In this document: piece by piece, positions 1-7,541 of the stretch
Numbering within the stretch: position 1 is the first letter of the stretch
Layout of the letters: each line of letters starts with the position of its first letter
Origin: Candidatus Woesearchaeota archaeon
Lineage (GTDB): Archaea > Nanoarchaeota > Nanoarchaeia > Woesearchaeales > CALCXY01
NCBI GenBank assembly: GCA_030751555.1
Contig: JASMFX010000003.1
Span: forward strand, 1 to 13,550
Length of the DNA: 13,550 bases
Reading direction: 5' to 3'
Notes under the pieces: generated by a model
Told to the model about the DNA's origin: nothing
What the model saw: the letters and a program-made list of their open reading frames with translations, nothing else
Database searches by the model: none
Position numbers and translations under genes: made by a program

Positions 1-1
1 A

Positions 2-85
2 GCTGTTAAAGGAGGTAACAGTTCTAGGATTTATGTTCCAAAACGATGGGAAGGCAAAAAAGTAAGAGCTGTGCTTATCGAGTAG
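2..85 (+). pseudogene. DUF2080 transposon-associated protein, C-terminal part
   Basis: The reading frame is open from the window edge to a TAG and encodes 27 residues, with core GGNSSRIYVPKRWEGKKV. This matches the C-terminal half of the small DUF2080 proteins, which archaeal insertion sequences carry just before their transposase. The family resembles AbrB-like swapped-hairpin DNA-binding proteins, but its role in transposition is unknown. The N-terminus lies outside the window, so it may be intact upstream. It is labelled a pseudogene because the transposase that follows is broken. The match is recalled family knowledge and was not searched. Confidence 0.72.
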
Positions 86-87
86 GA

Positions 88-246
88 TTGGTAGATGACT
101 ACCGCAAGAAACCAAAAGACGAACTAGTCGAAGAAGTAGTAGACAAAGTAATTGAGATTGACAAGCTCAAGAAGAAACTACGCCGTTATGAAAATCCAAA
201 AATACATGGAATAAGATGCCAAAGCAGATTACATAGAAATACATAG
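88..246 (+). pseudogene. Transposase N-terminal remnant, IS66/ISM1-like
   Basis: Starting at a TTG three bases after the DUF2080 stop, the frame encodes a charged coiled coil (DELVEEVV...LKKKLRRYENP) and then runs into unrelated residues and a TAG. Coiled coils ending in YENPHTPPS-like sequence begin the transposases that follow DUF2080 in archaeal elements of IS66/ISM1 type. Here the likeness stops after YENP (about base 198), so only some 40 of several hundred residues remain and the catalytic domain is absent. An upstream ATG at 46 in the same frame lies inside the DUF2080 gene and is a less likely start. The exact IS family is uncertain. Confidence 0.55.
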
Positions 247-532
247 CCATTTTATGATCCTTCTGCTTACAATAATAATAACCAGGTATCAGGAATATCA
301 ACCCAAAAAAAGCAGTATGCGTTATCGCACCATGGAGTAAAATACTCCCCTGATAACCAACATTGCTTAGGATCCAATTAATCGCAATATCAATATCAGG
401 CAATAATCCAGCTATCCCTGCAATCAAGAGTGTATGCAATGTCAAGAACTTCTTGTGCTTCTTCATAAAGTAGTCTCTGTAGATATCTACTGCTATGATT
501 GTGAGCAAAACATGAGTTACTGCATATGGCAT
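167..532 (-). CDS. Truncated YdjM/DUF457-type membrane metal-dependent hydrolase
   Basis: This 121-residue, mostly hydrophobic protein has the motifs of the YdjM/DUF457 family of inner-membrane predicted metal-dependent hydrolases: an N-terminal THVLL (His7), LLPDID (Asp46, Asp48), a His67/His72 pair in HGAITH, and FHVFLD (His109, Asp113). The substrate of the family is unknown. Family members normally continue for tens of residues after the HxxLD motif with a further hydrophobic tail. Here only eight residues follow, and they are encoded by the antisense of the transposase remnant, so the 3' end was replaced. The Asp/His ligands remain, but function is doubtful. GAGGTG at 542-547 supports the start. 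It is the last gene of the minus-strand set, 30 bases after the M32 peptidase gene. Confidence 0.7.
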   Translation of the reverse strand: MPYAVTHVLLTIIAVDIYRDYFMKKHKKFLTLHTLLIAGIAGLLPDIDIAINWILSNVGYQGSILLHGAITHTAFFGLIFLIPGYYYCKQKDHKMAMYFYVICFGILFHVFLDFHNGVVSS

Positions 533-562
533 AAGTTACAACACCTCATTTTTAACATTTTT

Positions 563-2074
563 CTATTTATCATAAATCCCATAATACTTCCCTTTCAAAT
601 ATTCTAAATAATCAGTAGCAGTTAAACCACGACCACAACATCGTTTAATAACATCATCAGCCAGCATTGTAGACCCAATCTCATGGACATTCTTCTTCAA
701 CCACTTTCGTATCGCTGAAAAGTCCCCTTTCCGAACCCTTCCATCAAAACCCTTGATATCCTTCCTCATCTGGTTGTAGATCATGGCTGAATACATCGTG
801 CCGAGCGCATAGGTGGGAAAATAGCCAAACAATGCTCCACTCCAATGCGTATCCTGTAAAACACCTTCGCTATCATTCCTAGGACTCACACCGAGATACT
901 CCTTATACTTTTGATTCCACGCCTTTGGAAGATCCTTAACCTTGAGACTTCCCTCAAAGAGCTCAACCTCCAATTCAAAGCGAATAATCACATGGAGGCA
1001 ATACGTAACCTCATCTGCTTCTATCCTTATTTTGGATTCTCTTACCTGATTCATCTGCTTAAAAAAATCACCAAGTTTCATCCGGCTAAGTGCCTTGCCA
1101 AAAACCTTCTGGTAGTGCGGATAAAAAAACCTCCAAAAATCATAGCTTTTGAAAATATGATTCTCCCAAAATCGTGATTGCGACTCATGAAGCCCTGTAG
1201 AAGGGGCATCAAACAATATTGTATTTTCTAATTTTCTTGAAAAGCCCAATTCATAGAGTGCATGGCCTGACTCATGAGCTGTTGAAGTGAATGAAAACAT
1301 AGGATCCTTCTCTCGGAAAGCTGTTGTGATGCGAACATCATCTGCTGAGATAGAATCTGTAAAAGGATGGACAGACTCTGCTATGACACTTCGCCCTTCA
1401 TCCTCCAGAATCATATCCATAACCTCCTCGCTAATCACATCTTGGTCATCAATAGGAAAATCCAAATCCTTTAAAACATTTTTTTGTCTCTTAAAAGAAT
1501 TGCTCTTCTTGATATGTGTAATGATCTCAATAAGCCCTGCCTTAAGCTCTGCAAAGATCTTCTTCAGCTTCACAACAGTCATCCCTTCCTCAAAATCATC
1601 GAGAAAAACATCATAGGGATGCATCTTCGGATCAATGTAAGCTGCACTTTGTTTAGAGAGCTGCACACACTTTTCCAGATAGGGTCGAAAAATAGAAAAA
1701 TTACTCTTAGCCTTGGCCTTCTCCCATGCAGCCTCAGACTCTGGAATAAGCTTTGAAAACTTTTCAATATGCTCTGCAGGCAATTTCCTTTCTTTTGTGA
1801 TCTCTTTTTTAAATTTTAAAACACTTAGACGCTCAATTTTTGAGAGTTGCTTTAAATGTGCTGGCTTTGTAAGAATATCAACACATCTTAGAATCTCCTT
1901 AGAGGTTTTTCTCTGATGAGCTAATAAGCTCAGGTATGCCATCTGGTCAGCCCTCTGATGAATTGCATTCTTTGGCATTAAAGTAGCACGATCCCATGAC
2001 ATCAAAGCCATAAAACCATGGAGAATGGTGAGCTCTTTCTCTATTTGTTTAAATCTACTTAACGAATCCTTCAT
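563..2074 (-). CDS. M32 family metallocarboxypeptidase (carboxypeptidase Taq type)
   Basis: This predicted cytoplasmic, zinc-dependent carboxypeptidase removes residues from peptide C-termini. At 503 residues it has the usual M32 length and shows the family motifs in order: HPF (236-238), DVRIT (246-250), the zinc motif HESGH (267-271), HESQ (296-299, third ligand Glu), IRIEAD (349-354) and GVLQDTHW (404-411). No signal peptide is seen, and it appears full length. I chose the ATG at 2074; an in-frame TTG two codons upstream is possible, and neither has a clear Shine-Dalgarno. It begins about 22 bases after the Lgt-thioredoxin gene ends and is probably co-transcribed with it, though peptidase activity has no evident link to the redox genes. 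Confidence 0.95.
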   Translation of the reverse strand: MKDSLSRFKQIEKELTILHGFMALMSWDRATLMPKNAIHQRADQMAYLSLLAHQRKTSKEILRCVDILTKPAHLKQLSKIERLSVLKFKKEITKERKLPAEHIEKFSKLIPESEAAWEKAKAKSNFSIFRPYLEKCVQLSKQSAAYIDPKMHPYDVFLDDFEEGMTVVKLKKIFAELKAGLIEIITHIKKSNSFKRQKNVLKDLDFPIDDQDVISEEVMDMILEDEGRSVIAESVHPFTDSISADDVRITTAFREKDPMFSFTSTAHESGHALYELGFSRKLENTILFDAPSTGLHESQSRFWENHIFKSYDFWRFFYPHYQKVFGKALSRMKLGDFFKQMNQVRESKIRIEADEVTYCLHVIIRFELEVELFEGSLKVKDLPKAWNQKYKEYLGVSPRNDSEGVLQDTHWSGALFGYFPTYALGTMYSAMIYNQMRKDIKGFDGRVRKGDFSAIRKWLKKNVHEIGSTMLADDVIKRCCGRGLTATDYLEYLKGKYYGIYDK

Positions 2075-2096
2075 AACCAATTTTGAGAATAAGGCC

Positions 2097-3491
2097 TTAA
2101 ATAGTTTTCGTTAGATTCTTCATAAACAAAATATCCTTTTTCAAACCTTCAAAACTCCGATACCCGTAGTAGGTAAATTCCCTTTCTGCATTTTCATTTG
2201 AGATCACAAAGCCAGGTGTTGCATAAATGCCATAACCGCTTGCTATTTCCTTGCAATGCCTTACATCATACTTCTCCATAAAAAAACTGTCACCCATCTC
2301 TTCAAACAGCTGCGGAAAAACAATTAACTCCTCTTTCCAACAGATTGTGCAATAAGGGCTATTAACATAGATGATCTTGACTTCAGAGCTTGTGTTGCCC
2401 AGCACAGCATGAGGACACTCTTTTAGCTCATCAGTATCAAGCTGACTCCCAACCACTCTCTGAATAATCGAGGAAAGCGAGAACAAAACAATTATTGTGA
2501 TAAAAATCACCAATAGATTATGAAACAATTGCTTGTTATCTTTTTTCAATTCTTTCCAGCTTACTCTGTAACTCATCATAATGGCTTTGATAAGAACTCC
2601 CATCCCAAATACAAAAACAACAAAACTTACTGTCTTTGGCCATTGGCTTACAAAATACACGGCCACAACCAAAAGCAATCCTGCAATAGATAATAATCTG
2701 ATAGCACTCTCACCAATCGTAAATCTCTCCCTAAGGCTAGAACTCTTTTTTGACATGAAAAGATAGACTGGTACAAAGATAGTAAACAACACTAAACTTA
2801 CTATCTGAGATCCTGTAAATCCATAGACTGAATAGTCATAAACCCTCGTAAACTCAATTAAAAATCTGGCAACAGCATAGCTGATCATGGTAGTCAAAAA
2901 AATCTGGCCAGAGAATCCTTGCCTCTCCTTAAGCTTCAATAAAAAGATGAAGAGAACAAAAAAGAAAATACTTTCATAGAGAACACTCGGATGAAAGCTC
3001 TGTCCATTATTTACCAATGCCCATGGCAGATTCGTAGCTGTTGTAGGATGATCAAATGCAAAAAAACATCCAAATCTCCCAAAAACCATTGCCAAGGACC
3101 CTCCCAGCGCTACACTATCAGCATACTTCCAAAAGTCCAATCTCCTCATCTTACAATAAACCCAACCTGCAATAACAGCCCCTACCAAACCTCCATACAT
3201 TACCAAGCCAGAATTAATCCAGGGAATTAATCCAAGCGTTAGTCGTTTTGAGAAATCCATCTCCTGCTGATTCCAGGGACCAAATGCAAAGAAAAGCCGA
3301 GCCACAAAATAAGCACCCAGAAAAACCCAGAACACTAGCCAAAAACTTTTTTTCCGATCAAACCTTTTCTCCCGAGTCTCATTAAAATAAACAAACAGGG
3401 CAAAACAAGCCCCAATCACAATCATCAAAGTATAGAGATAGATACTTACTGAGCCGAGGTAGAATTCACTAACCTTTTGATAGAGCACCAT
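2097..3491 (-). CDS. Lgt-like diacylglyceryl transferase fused to a C-terminal thioredoxin-like domain
   Basis: Residues 1-250 form a polytopic Lgt-type domain with VMYGGLVG (97-104), GRFGCFF (138-144), FHPSVLYE (166-173) and RFLIEFTR (209-216). Lgt attaches diacylglyceryl to the lipobox cysteine of prolipoproteins. The His of the usual HGG motif is Tyr99 here, and the Asn-Gly-Glu after the GRxGxF motif is missing, so activity may differ. Roughly residues 262-345 add three more membrane spans. Residues 359-464 form a thioredoxin-like domain with active site CTIC (381-384) and cis-Pro 426 in TPGF. It should lie outside the membrane if the spans number as expected. The 464-residue length far exceeds the roughly 250-300 of normal Lgt. 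I chose ATG 3491, which overlaps the upstream gene by 23 bases; an ATG-less extension to 3557 is unlikely. Lgt plus redox domain is unusual and fits the CcdA/thioredoxin neighbours. Confidence 0.82.
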   Translation of the reverse strand: MVLYQKVSEFYLGSVSIYLYTLMIVIGACFALFVYFNETREKRFDRKKSFWLVFWVFLGAYFVARLFFAFGPWNQQEMDFSKRLTLGLIPWINSGLVMYGGLVGAVIAGWVYCKMRRLDFWKYADSVALGGSLAMVFGRFGCFFAFDHPTTATNLPWALVNNGQSFHPSVLYESIFFFVLFIFLLKLKERQGFSGQIFLTTMISYAVARFLIEFTRVYDYSVYGFTGSQIVSLVLFTIFVPVYLFMSKKSSSLRERFTIGESAIRLLSIAGLLLVVAVYFVSQWPKTVSFVVFVFGMGVLIKAIMMSYRVSWKELKKDNKQLFHNLLVIFITIIVLFSLSSIIQRVVGSQLDTDELKECPHAVLGNTSSEVKIIYVNSPYCTICWKEELIVFPQLFEEMGDSFFMEKYDVRHCKEIASGYGIYATPGFVISNENAEREFTYYGYRSFEGLKKDILFMKNLTKTI

Positions 3492-4278
3492 TTTTGTAAA
3501 AAGAGATTCGATTAAACAACAGTATGTAATAAATAGCCACATAGCTTGTAAATCCAATTATGGTTTTATAGGGTCCTAAAATGTTCATGTAAGCATAGGT
3601 TGTTCTAAAAATAAAAGCCTTTGCCAAAACACTCACGACAATAAATCCTACAACATATCCCAGAATAACCTTTAGAACACTCCAGTAAAAACCATAGGAT
3701 GAAACCTTTAAACTCATTTTAAATCCCTGTTTCATAATTCTTTTTATTGATTTCTCACGCAAGCTAATAACCTGCAAATAATTAAGAACAGTGTAGACAT
3801 AGAGAACCACTACTATCAACAAAATAATGATAATCGTGGTTGGCAAAAACAGCATGGAAAGATTCTGTGTGCTCAACCAATCGTAAAGAGTTGTGTTAAG
3901 CAGAAGAAAGATCATAAGAATCAAAACAATAGGAGACAATGCTACAATGTTAAGCCACAAAAAGTGCCTAAAACCCGTTCCCCCCAATTTTTTCTCATAG
4001 AGCTCCCCCACCTTGAGAAGAACAAAATATTTGAAAAAGGAATAAATAATGATGAGCAGACCCATGACAACCAAAAAAAGCAGGATAGAAACTGTCAACT
4101 GCACAAAACCCGGTGCAAAACCCAGAATATTGTAAAAAACTCCAACCACTGCCACAACAACCTTTTGATAATTAATAAGAAGCAATCCAAATATCAAATC
4201 ATAGAATAAGATCATGGCAAAGATTTTCCAATCTGTGACAATTCTCTTTGTAAACTTGCTAAGTGGTCTCTCTGTCAT
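3469..4278 (-). CDS. Polytopic membrane protein of unknown function
   Basis: I do not recognise this 269-residue protein. It has about six strongly hydrophobic segments (around residues 17-37, 56-80, 105-127, 144-166, 200-222 and 236-255) separated by short basic loops, and no cysteine, signal peptide or obvious catalytic motif. The longest soluble stretch, around 170-195, is rich in Lys and Arg and probably cytoplasmic. Its ATG overlaps the stop of the CcdA gene (ATGA), and its own end overlaps the Lgt-thioredoxin gene, so translation of the three is probably coupled. A membrane partner or permease subunit for the redox system is possible, but nothing in the sequence proves it. Confidence 0.85.
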   Translation of the reverse strand: MTERPLSKFTKRIVTDWKIFAMILFYDLIFGLLLINYQKVVVAVVGVFYNILGFAPGFVQLTVSILLFLVVMGLLIIIYSFFKYFVLLKVGELYEKKLGGTGFRHFLWLNIVALSPIVLILMIFLLLNTTLYDWLSTQNLSMLFLPTTIIIILLIVVVLYVYTVLNYLQVISLREKSIKRIMKQGFKMSLKVSSYGFYWSVLKVILGYVVGFIVVSVLAKAFIFRTTYAYMNILGPYKTIIGFTSYVAIYYILLFNRISFYKNGALSKG

Positions 4279-5246
4279 GTTTTCTTACGCACTGCCCAAT
4301 ACACTAATAAAATAAATGCTAAAAAAACAACAACCCCCAGGAGGTTGCTGTATTTCCACACGATAAGTGCTTCCTGTATTGAGTAGAAATATTTCTTAGT
4401 GCCTAATAAATCTAACGTATTAAAGATGGCAGTATTCTTGTAGGCAAGCATAATCCCTCCCAATCCCAAGAATAAAAGGCCTGAGATAATTTTTACAGTG
4501 CCAGTGTAGAATTTCTTGCCAAATAAGGTAAAAATTATGGGTTTGCCTTTGAATAGTTTGCTATCCTCCAAATGATGGGAGTCCCAATAAAAAGAGAGCA
4601 GAAACAAAGGCACCAAATTCCCTACAGCATAGAACAGCATGAGCAGCCCAGAGTAAAAAACATTATGAAGAAAAACTCCAATACCTATGATCCCTGATAG
4701 TATGGGTCCAAGGCAAGCAGTCCATCCTAACGCAAAAAACATCCCAAATAAAAAAGTCCCTGGGATGTCATTCTTAGGCTTTGACTTTGGATTGAAAAAC
4801 GAGCCAAACCCTAATCCTAATCCAGTTACTATGCCCATCACCGCCAGATACAATCCTGCTAATGAAACCAGCCAGGGCTTTTGGAGCAATAAAAGCGATT
4901 GTTCACCAATAAATCCTGCCACAATTCCCATCCCTACAAACACAAGCGCAAATCCACAAAAGAACACAAAGGTCATCTTTGTAATGTTCTTTTTCTCTTT
5001 AAATGTGTAGGAAAAATATGCAGGAATAAAAGGAAGGATACAGGGAGATAATAGCGCTAAGATCCCTGCCATAAAAGCTACAAAGAAGCTCACCTTTACA
5101 AGAATGTCATAGCTATAATCATAATTATACTGGATTACCCTTTGCAATCCAATAGGAAGTGCTTCTTCTTGCGCCAGAACTGTAGATGGGAGTAATGAGA
5201 GTAATAAAACCCCAATAATCAAAACAAGCACTACTGATTTTTTCAT
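4275..5246 (-). CDS. CcdA/DsbD-type transmembrane thiol electron transporter
   Basis: Proteins of this family carry reducing electrons from cytoplasmic thioredoxin across the membrane to thiol proteins outside. The two signature membrane cysteines are present, Cys69 in SPCILP and Cys178 in TACLGP, within a bundle of about six to eight spans covering residues 50-320. An N-terminal hydrophobic stretch ending in VLAQ (about 25-26) looks like a cleavable signal peptide, giving 323 residues in all, longer than minimal CcdA (about 230). A strong GGAGGA just upstream, overlapping the end of the preceding gene, fixes the ATG. It sits directly after the gene for three thioredoxin-like domains, its most plausible electron acceptors. 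Naming it CcdA or the beta domain of DsbD is a family-level call; cytochrome c maturation genes are absent here. Confidence 0.9.
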   Translation of the reverse strand: MKKSVVLVLIIGVLLLSLLPSTVLAQEEALPIGLQRVIQYNYDYSYDILVKVSFFVAFMAGILALLSPCILPFIPAYFSYTFKEKKNITKMTFVFFCGFALVFVGMGIVAGFIGEQSLLLLQKPWLVSLAGLYLAVMGIVTGLGLGFGSFFNPKSKPKNDIPGTFLFGMFFALGWTACLGPILSGIIGIGVFLHNVFYSGLLMLFYAVGNLVPLFLLSFYWDSHHLEDSKLFKGKPIIFTLFGKKFYTGTVKIISGLLFLGLGGIMLAYKNTAIFNTLDLLGTKKYFYSIQEALIVWKYSNLLGVVVFLAFILLVYWAVRKKT

Positions 5247-5257
5247 AATATCCTCCT

Positions 5258-6433
5258 CTAAGAAATATTTGCTGAGGCATCCTCTTCTGTTGAATCTGGA
5301 TCTTCAGGAACCAAAATCTCTCCAGTAGAAAGATCCTTATAAGGTCCATTTACAACATCAAAGACTCGGAAAACATAAGCTCCATCATCCTCTATTGTGC
5401 CAACCGTATCCCACACCTGTGTAAAAGCATTGTAGGCATCTGGCTCTCCTGTCAAGATAACAGTAGGAACAAGATTTATGTCATATGTTTCAATAAGTTT
5501 CTTTCCTCTGCTTGTGGAAACTGATACTTTCTCTTGATTGTCAAGATACAAACCCATGCTCTCTAAAACAGGGAGATGGAACTCATCAGTGGTGTAGCAC
5601 CCCTCACAATTTGGATCAAACAATGAAATGAGGTTTACTCTTCCCCTCTCCTTCTTCGCATCAAGATCATAATAAGGGGGCAACGAGTTTCTCAACACAT
5701 AGGCTCCATCCTCTTCTATTGTGCCAACATCCTCCCAAGCCTCAGTCAGGTCAGGATAATACTTAGATTCTGCACTCAAAACTAGAGTAGGAACCCTTGT
5801 AATATCATACTTTTTAATAATCTCCTTTCCCTCTTCACTATCAAAAGCTATTTCTTTATGTTCCTCTACTGATACACCAACAAGCTCTAATTGCTGAGCC
5901 AATGGCCTAATATCCTGGCAGATCTCACAGTCATCATTTAAGATGTAGGTAACACTAACAAGGCCAATAATATCTCCTGTAACAGTATCAACATAAGGAG
6001 CAGGCAAATTTGTCAGCAGATAATCTCCATTTTTTTCCTCAACAAACCCTTCTAGATCCACTAAAACTCCAGATTCCTCAACCTCTCCACTCATGATAAC
6101 TGTTGGAATCTGTTTTATTGAGAATTTTTCAATTATTTTCTTAGCTTCATCAGAGCCAAAAGCCAGCTCCTCCATAGATGTAATCTCTACATTCTTTGAT
6201 TCAATTAATTCAGTAAATCCTCCTAGATCAATGCAATTAACACAATCCTCGCTGTCAATGGTAATAATCTCCATCTTAGCCTTTTCTGGCTCCTTTGCAG
6301 CATCCTTCTCTGAAAAAATATCACCTACAGAAAAGAGCTGGAATGTGCTCAAGAGCAATACCACAACAAGAACTACAGATAAGAAAATCAAAGGAGTATT
6401 CTCATCTGTAATCTTGCTTTTTTTGGGACTCAT
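5258..6433 (-). CDS. Membrane-anchored protein with three tandem thioredoxin-like domains
   Basis: A short cytoplasmic N-terminus and one membrane span (about residues 14-36) are followed by three thioredoxin-like repeats facing outside. Each has a CxxC and, about 45 residues later, a cis-proline in an [IV]PTxx[LM] strand: CVNC (64-67) with Pro110, CEIC (169-172) with Pro215, and CEGC (276-279) with Pro323. Repeats 2 and 3 share the tail VGTIEEDGAYV or VGTIEDDGAYV, which shows internal duplication. The domains are spaced about 105 residues apart. The acidic C-terminal tail (about 375-391) has no recognised motif. Eleven bases separate it from the CcdA gene, suggesting it receives electrons from CcdA and passes them to outside thiols. 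It could instead be an oxidase or isomerase relay. The gene starts eight bases after the preceding stop. Confidence 0.87.
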   Translation of the reverse strand: MSPKKSKITDENTPLIFLSVVLVVVLLLSTFQLFSVGDIFSEKDAAKEPEKAKMEIITIDSEDCVNCIDLGGFTELIESKNVEITSMEELAFGSDEAKKIIEKFSIKQIPTVIMSGEVEESGVLVDLEGFVEEKNGDYLLTNLPAPYVDTVTGDIIGLVSVTYILNDDCEICQDIRPLAQQLELVGVSVEEHKEIAFDSEEGKEIIKKYDITRVPTLVLSAESKYYPDLTEAWEDVGTIEEDGAYVLRNSLPPYYDLDAKKERGRVNLISLFDPNCEGCYTTDEFHLPVLESMGLYLDNQEKVSVSTSRGKKLIETYDINLVPTVILTGEPDAYNAFTQVWDTVGTIEDDGAYVFRVFDVVNGPYKDLSTGEILVPEDPDSTEEDASANIS

Positions 6434-6441
6434 TTGATTCC

Positions 6442-6675
6442 CTAACAGCCGCCAACCATTGTTGGTAGATTGTTCAGATTTGATGGTAAGCTGCTTGATC
6501 CAGAGCTTGACCCTGAAGCTGGGCTTGTAGATGTTGATCCAGAGCCAGCAACCACTGCGCCAGATTCCATTGCTTCACCTATTGTACCTTTCAGGCTATT
6601 AACTTGAAATGCCTGAACTAGCGCTATAAGAACAAGCGCCACCAAAACAATTGTTACAATTGTATTTTGTTTCAT
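6442..6675 (-). CDS. Small anchored protein with Ser/Gly linker and C-terminal MVGGC
   Basis: This 77-residue protein is not a family I can name. It has one N-terminal membrane span (about 6-22), the juxtamembrane sequence FQVNSLKG, a low-complexity Ser/Gly/Thr/Pro stretch (about 42-66) and a terminal LPTMVGGC whose last residue is its only cysteine. The next protein upstream in the operon ends in LPGMVGGC. The layout suggests a flexible tether presenting one cysteine outside the cell, which might form a mixed disulfide, bind metal or be modified. AGGAGGT at 6682-6688 strongly supports the ATG. The 43-base gap before it is the largest in the core of the operon. LPTM is not a sortase signal, because no membrane span and basic tail follow it. 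Confidence 0.8.
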   Translation of the reverse strand: MKQNTIVTIVLVALVLIALVQAFQVNSLKGTIGEAMESGAVVAGSGSTSTSPASGSSSGSSSLPSNLNNLPTMVGGC

Positions 6676-6718
6676 TTTTAAACCTCCTAACTCTGTTCAT
6701 ATTCAAATCAACAAATTA

Positions 6719-7531
6719 TTAGCATCCCCCTACCATACCTGGTAAGTCTGCTAATACTGATTTGTCTCCGCCAGCAATCTGTGTTGCCAGTGTAACCATG
6801 TTTTTTGGGAACCATAAGCTTTTCCATCGATATACTTCTCTAAGTATCTCTGCATCATTGTAATCTGTATTTGCTGCAAGCCATAACGCAAGTGTAAGGA
6901 CACCTGGATTGTGTTTACAACCACATCTGCTATTGCCCTTATTATCTGCCCCAATAGCGCCTATGCCACAGCAGAATTCACAAGAAATGCCTCGAGGATT
7001 AGATGCAAGATCAACAAATCTCTGAAAACTCTCAGGATCATCCTTTTGCACCTGCTGCTTTAAAGCTGGATAAGCTCGTGCTAAAACCCCCAAAGCAGCT
7101 ACAGGATCATCAAAACCAGCTGGAATCCCCATAGCCTCTGCATAATCTGGAACACCTTGAGGAATCATGAGCTTTATAGCATCATTAGAATCCTTTATCT
7201 GACTAACATCAAACAATGCTGCTATGCCCTGTGCAGTAGATTTAATCTCTTCAACATTTACATCAGCAAGATCTTTTCCCCCTCCTAAACTTAGGGTAGA
7301 GGATCCTCCACCACTGCTACCACCTACTGAAGAAGGCACTCCATGCTGCAAAATAGCTCCAAGTGAGCTTATCTGCCATTGATTAAAAAGAAGTAAGAGA
7401 ACTCCAACCACTAATAATCCCATAATTGGCTTTGAAAACAATCCATCTTTCTTGTGAGATGCTGTTTTATGTGGGTGAGAATCTTTGTGAGCTACTTTAT
7501 GCTCTGATTTATGTTCAGTTTTATTATCCAT
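6719..7531 (-). CDS. His-tailed anchored protein with CCG...CGCKH cysteine domain and C-terminal MVGGC
   Basis: This 270-residue protein has three parts. The N-terminal 28 residues carry six His and many Lys and should be cytoplasmic. A membrane span (about 35-50) follows, then a juxtamembrane WQISSLG and a Gly/Ser linker (65-85). Residues 90-248 are a helical domain with CEFCCG (Cys184, 187, 188), CGCKH (Cys203, Cys205, His207) and a YRWKSLWFP helix end (234-242). The protein ends LPGMVGGC. The cysteine layout recalls PCYCGC-like metal-binding domains of archaea and other uncultured lineages, but it is not one I can name with certainty. Five clustered Cys and one His suggest a metal or redox site, and the His-rich tail suggests Cu, Zn or Ni binding. 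AGGAGGT at 7537-7543 overlaps the preceding stop and fixes the start. Confidence 0.83.
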   Translation of the reverse strand: MDNKTEHKSEHKVAHKDSHPHKTASHKKDGLFSKPIMGLLVVGVLLLLFNQWQISSLGAILQHGVPSSVGGSSGGGSSTLSLGGGKDLADVNVEEIKSTAQGIAALFDVSQIKDSNDAIKLMIPQGVPDYAEAMGIPAGFDDPVAALGVLARAYPALKQQVQKDDPESFQRFVDLASNPRGISCEFCCGIGAIGADNKGNSRCGCKHNPGVLTLALWLAANTDYNDAEILREVYRWKSLWFPKNMVTLATQIAGGDKSVLADLPGMVGGC

Positions 7532-7541
7532 CTTAAACCTC

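Noticed and set aside
1287..1616. Open frame of 109 codons on the plus strand inside the M32 gene
   Set aside because: It is antisense to a full-length conserved peptidase with all motifs, and its translation shows no family features.
2097..3491. Extra spans between Lgt and thioredoxin read as a VKOR domain
   Set aside because: Residues 262-345 contain no cysteine, so the VKOR active site is missing.
5125..5349. Minus-strand frame across the CcdA/thioredoxin boundary
   Set aside because: It covers parts of two conserved genes in another frame, and no start signal favours it.
6442..6675. LPTM near the C-terminus read as a sortase (LPxTG) signal
   Set aside because: Only VGGC follows; the membrane span and basic tail required for sortase substrates are absent and the anchor is N-terminal.
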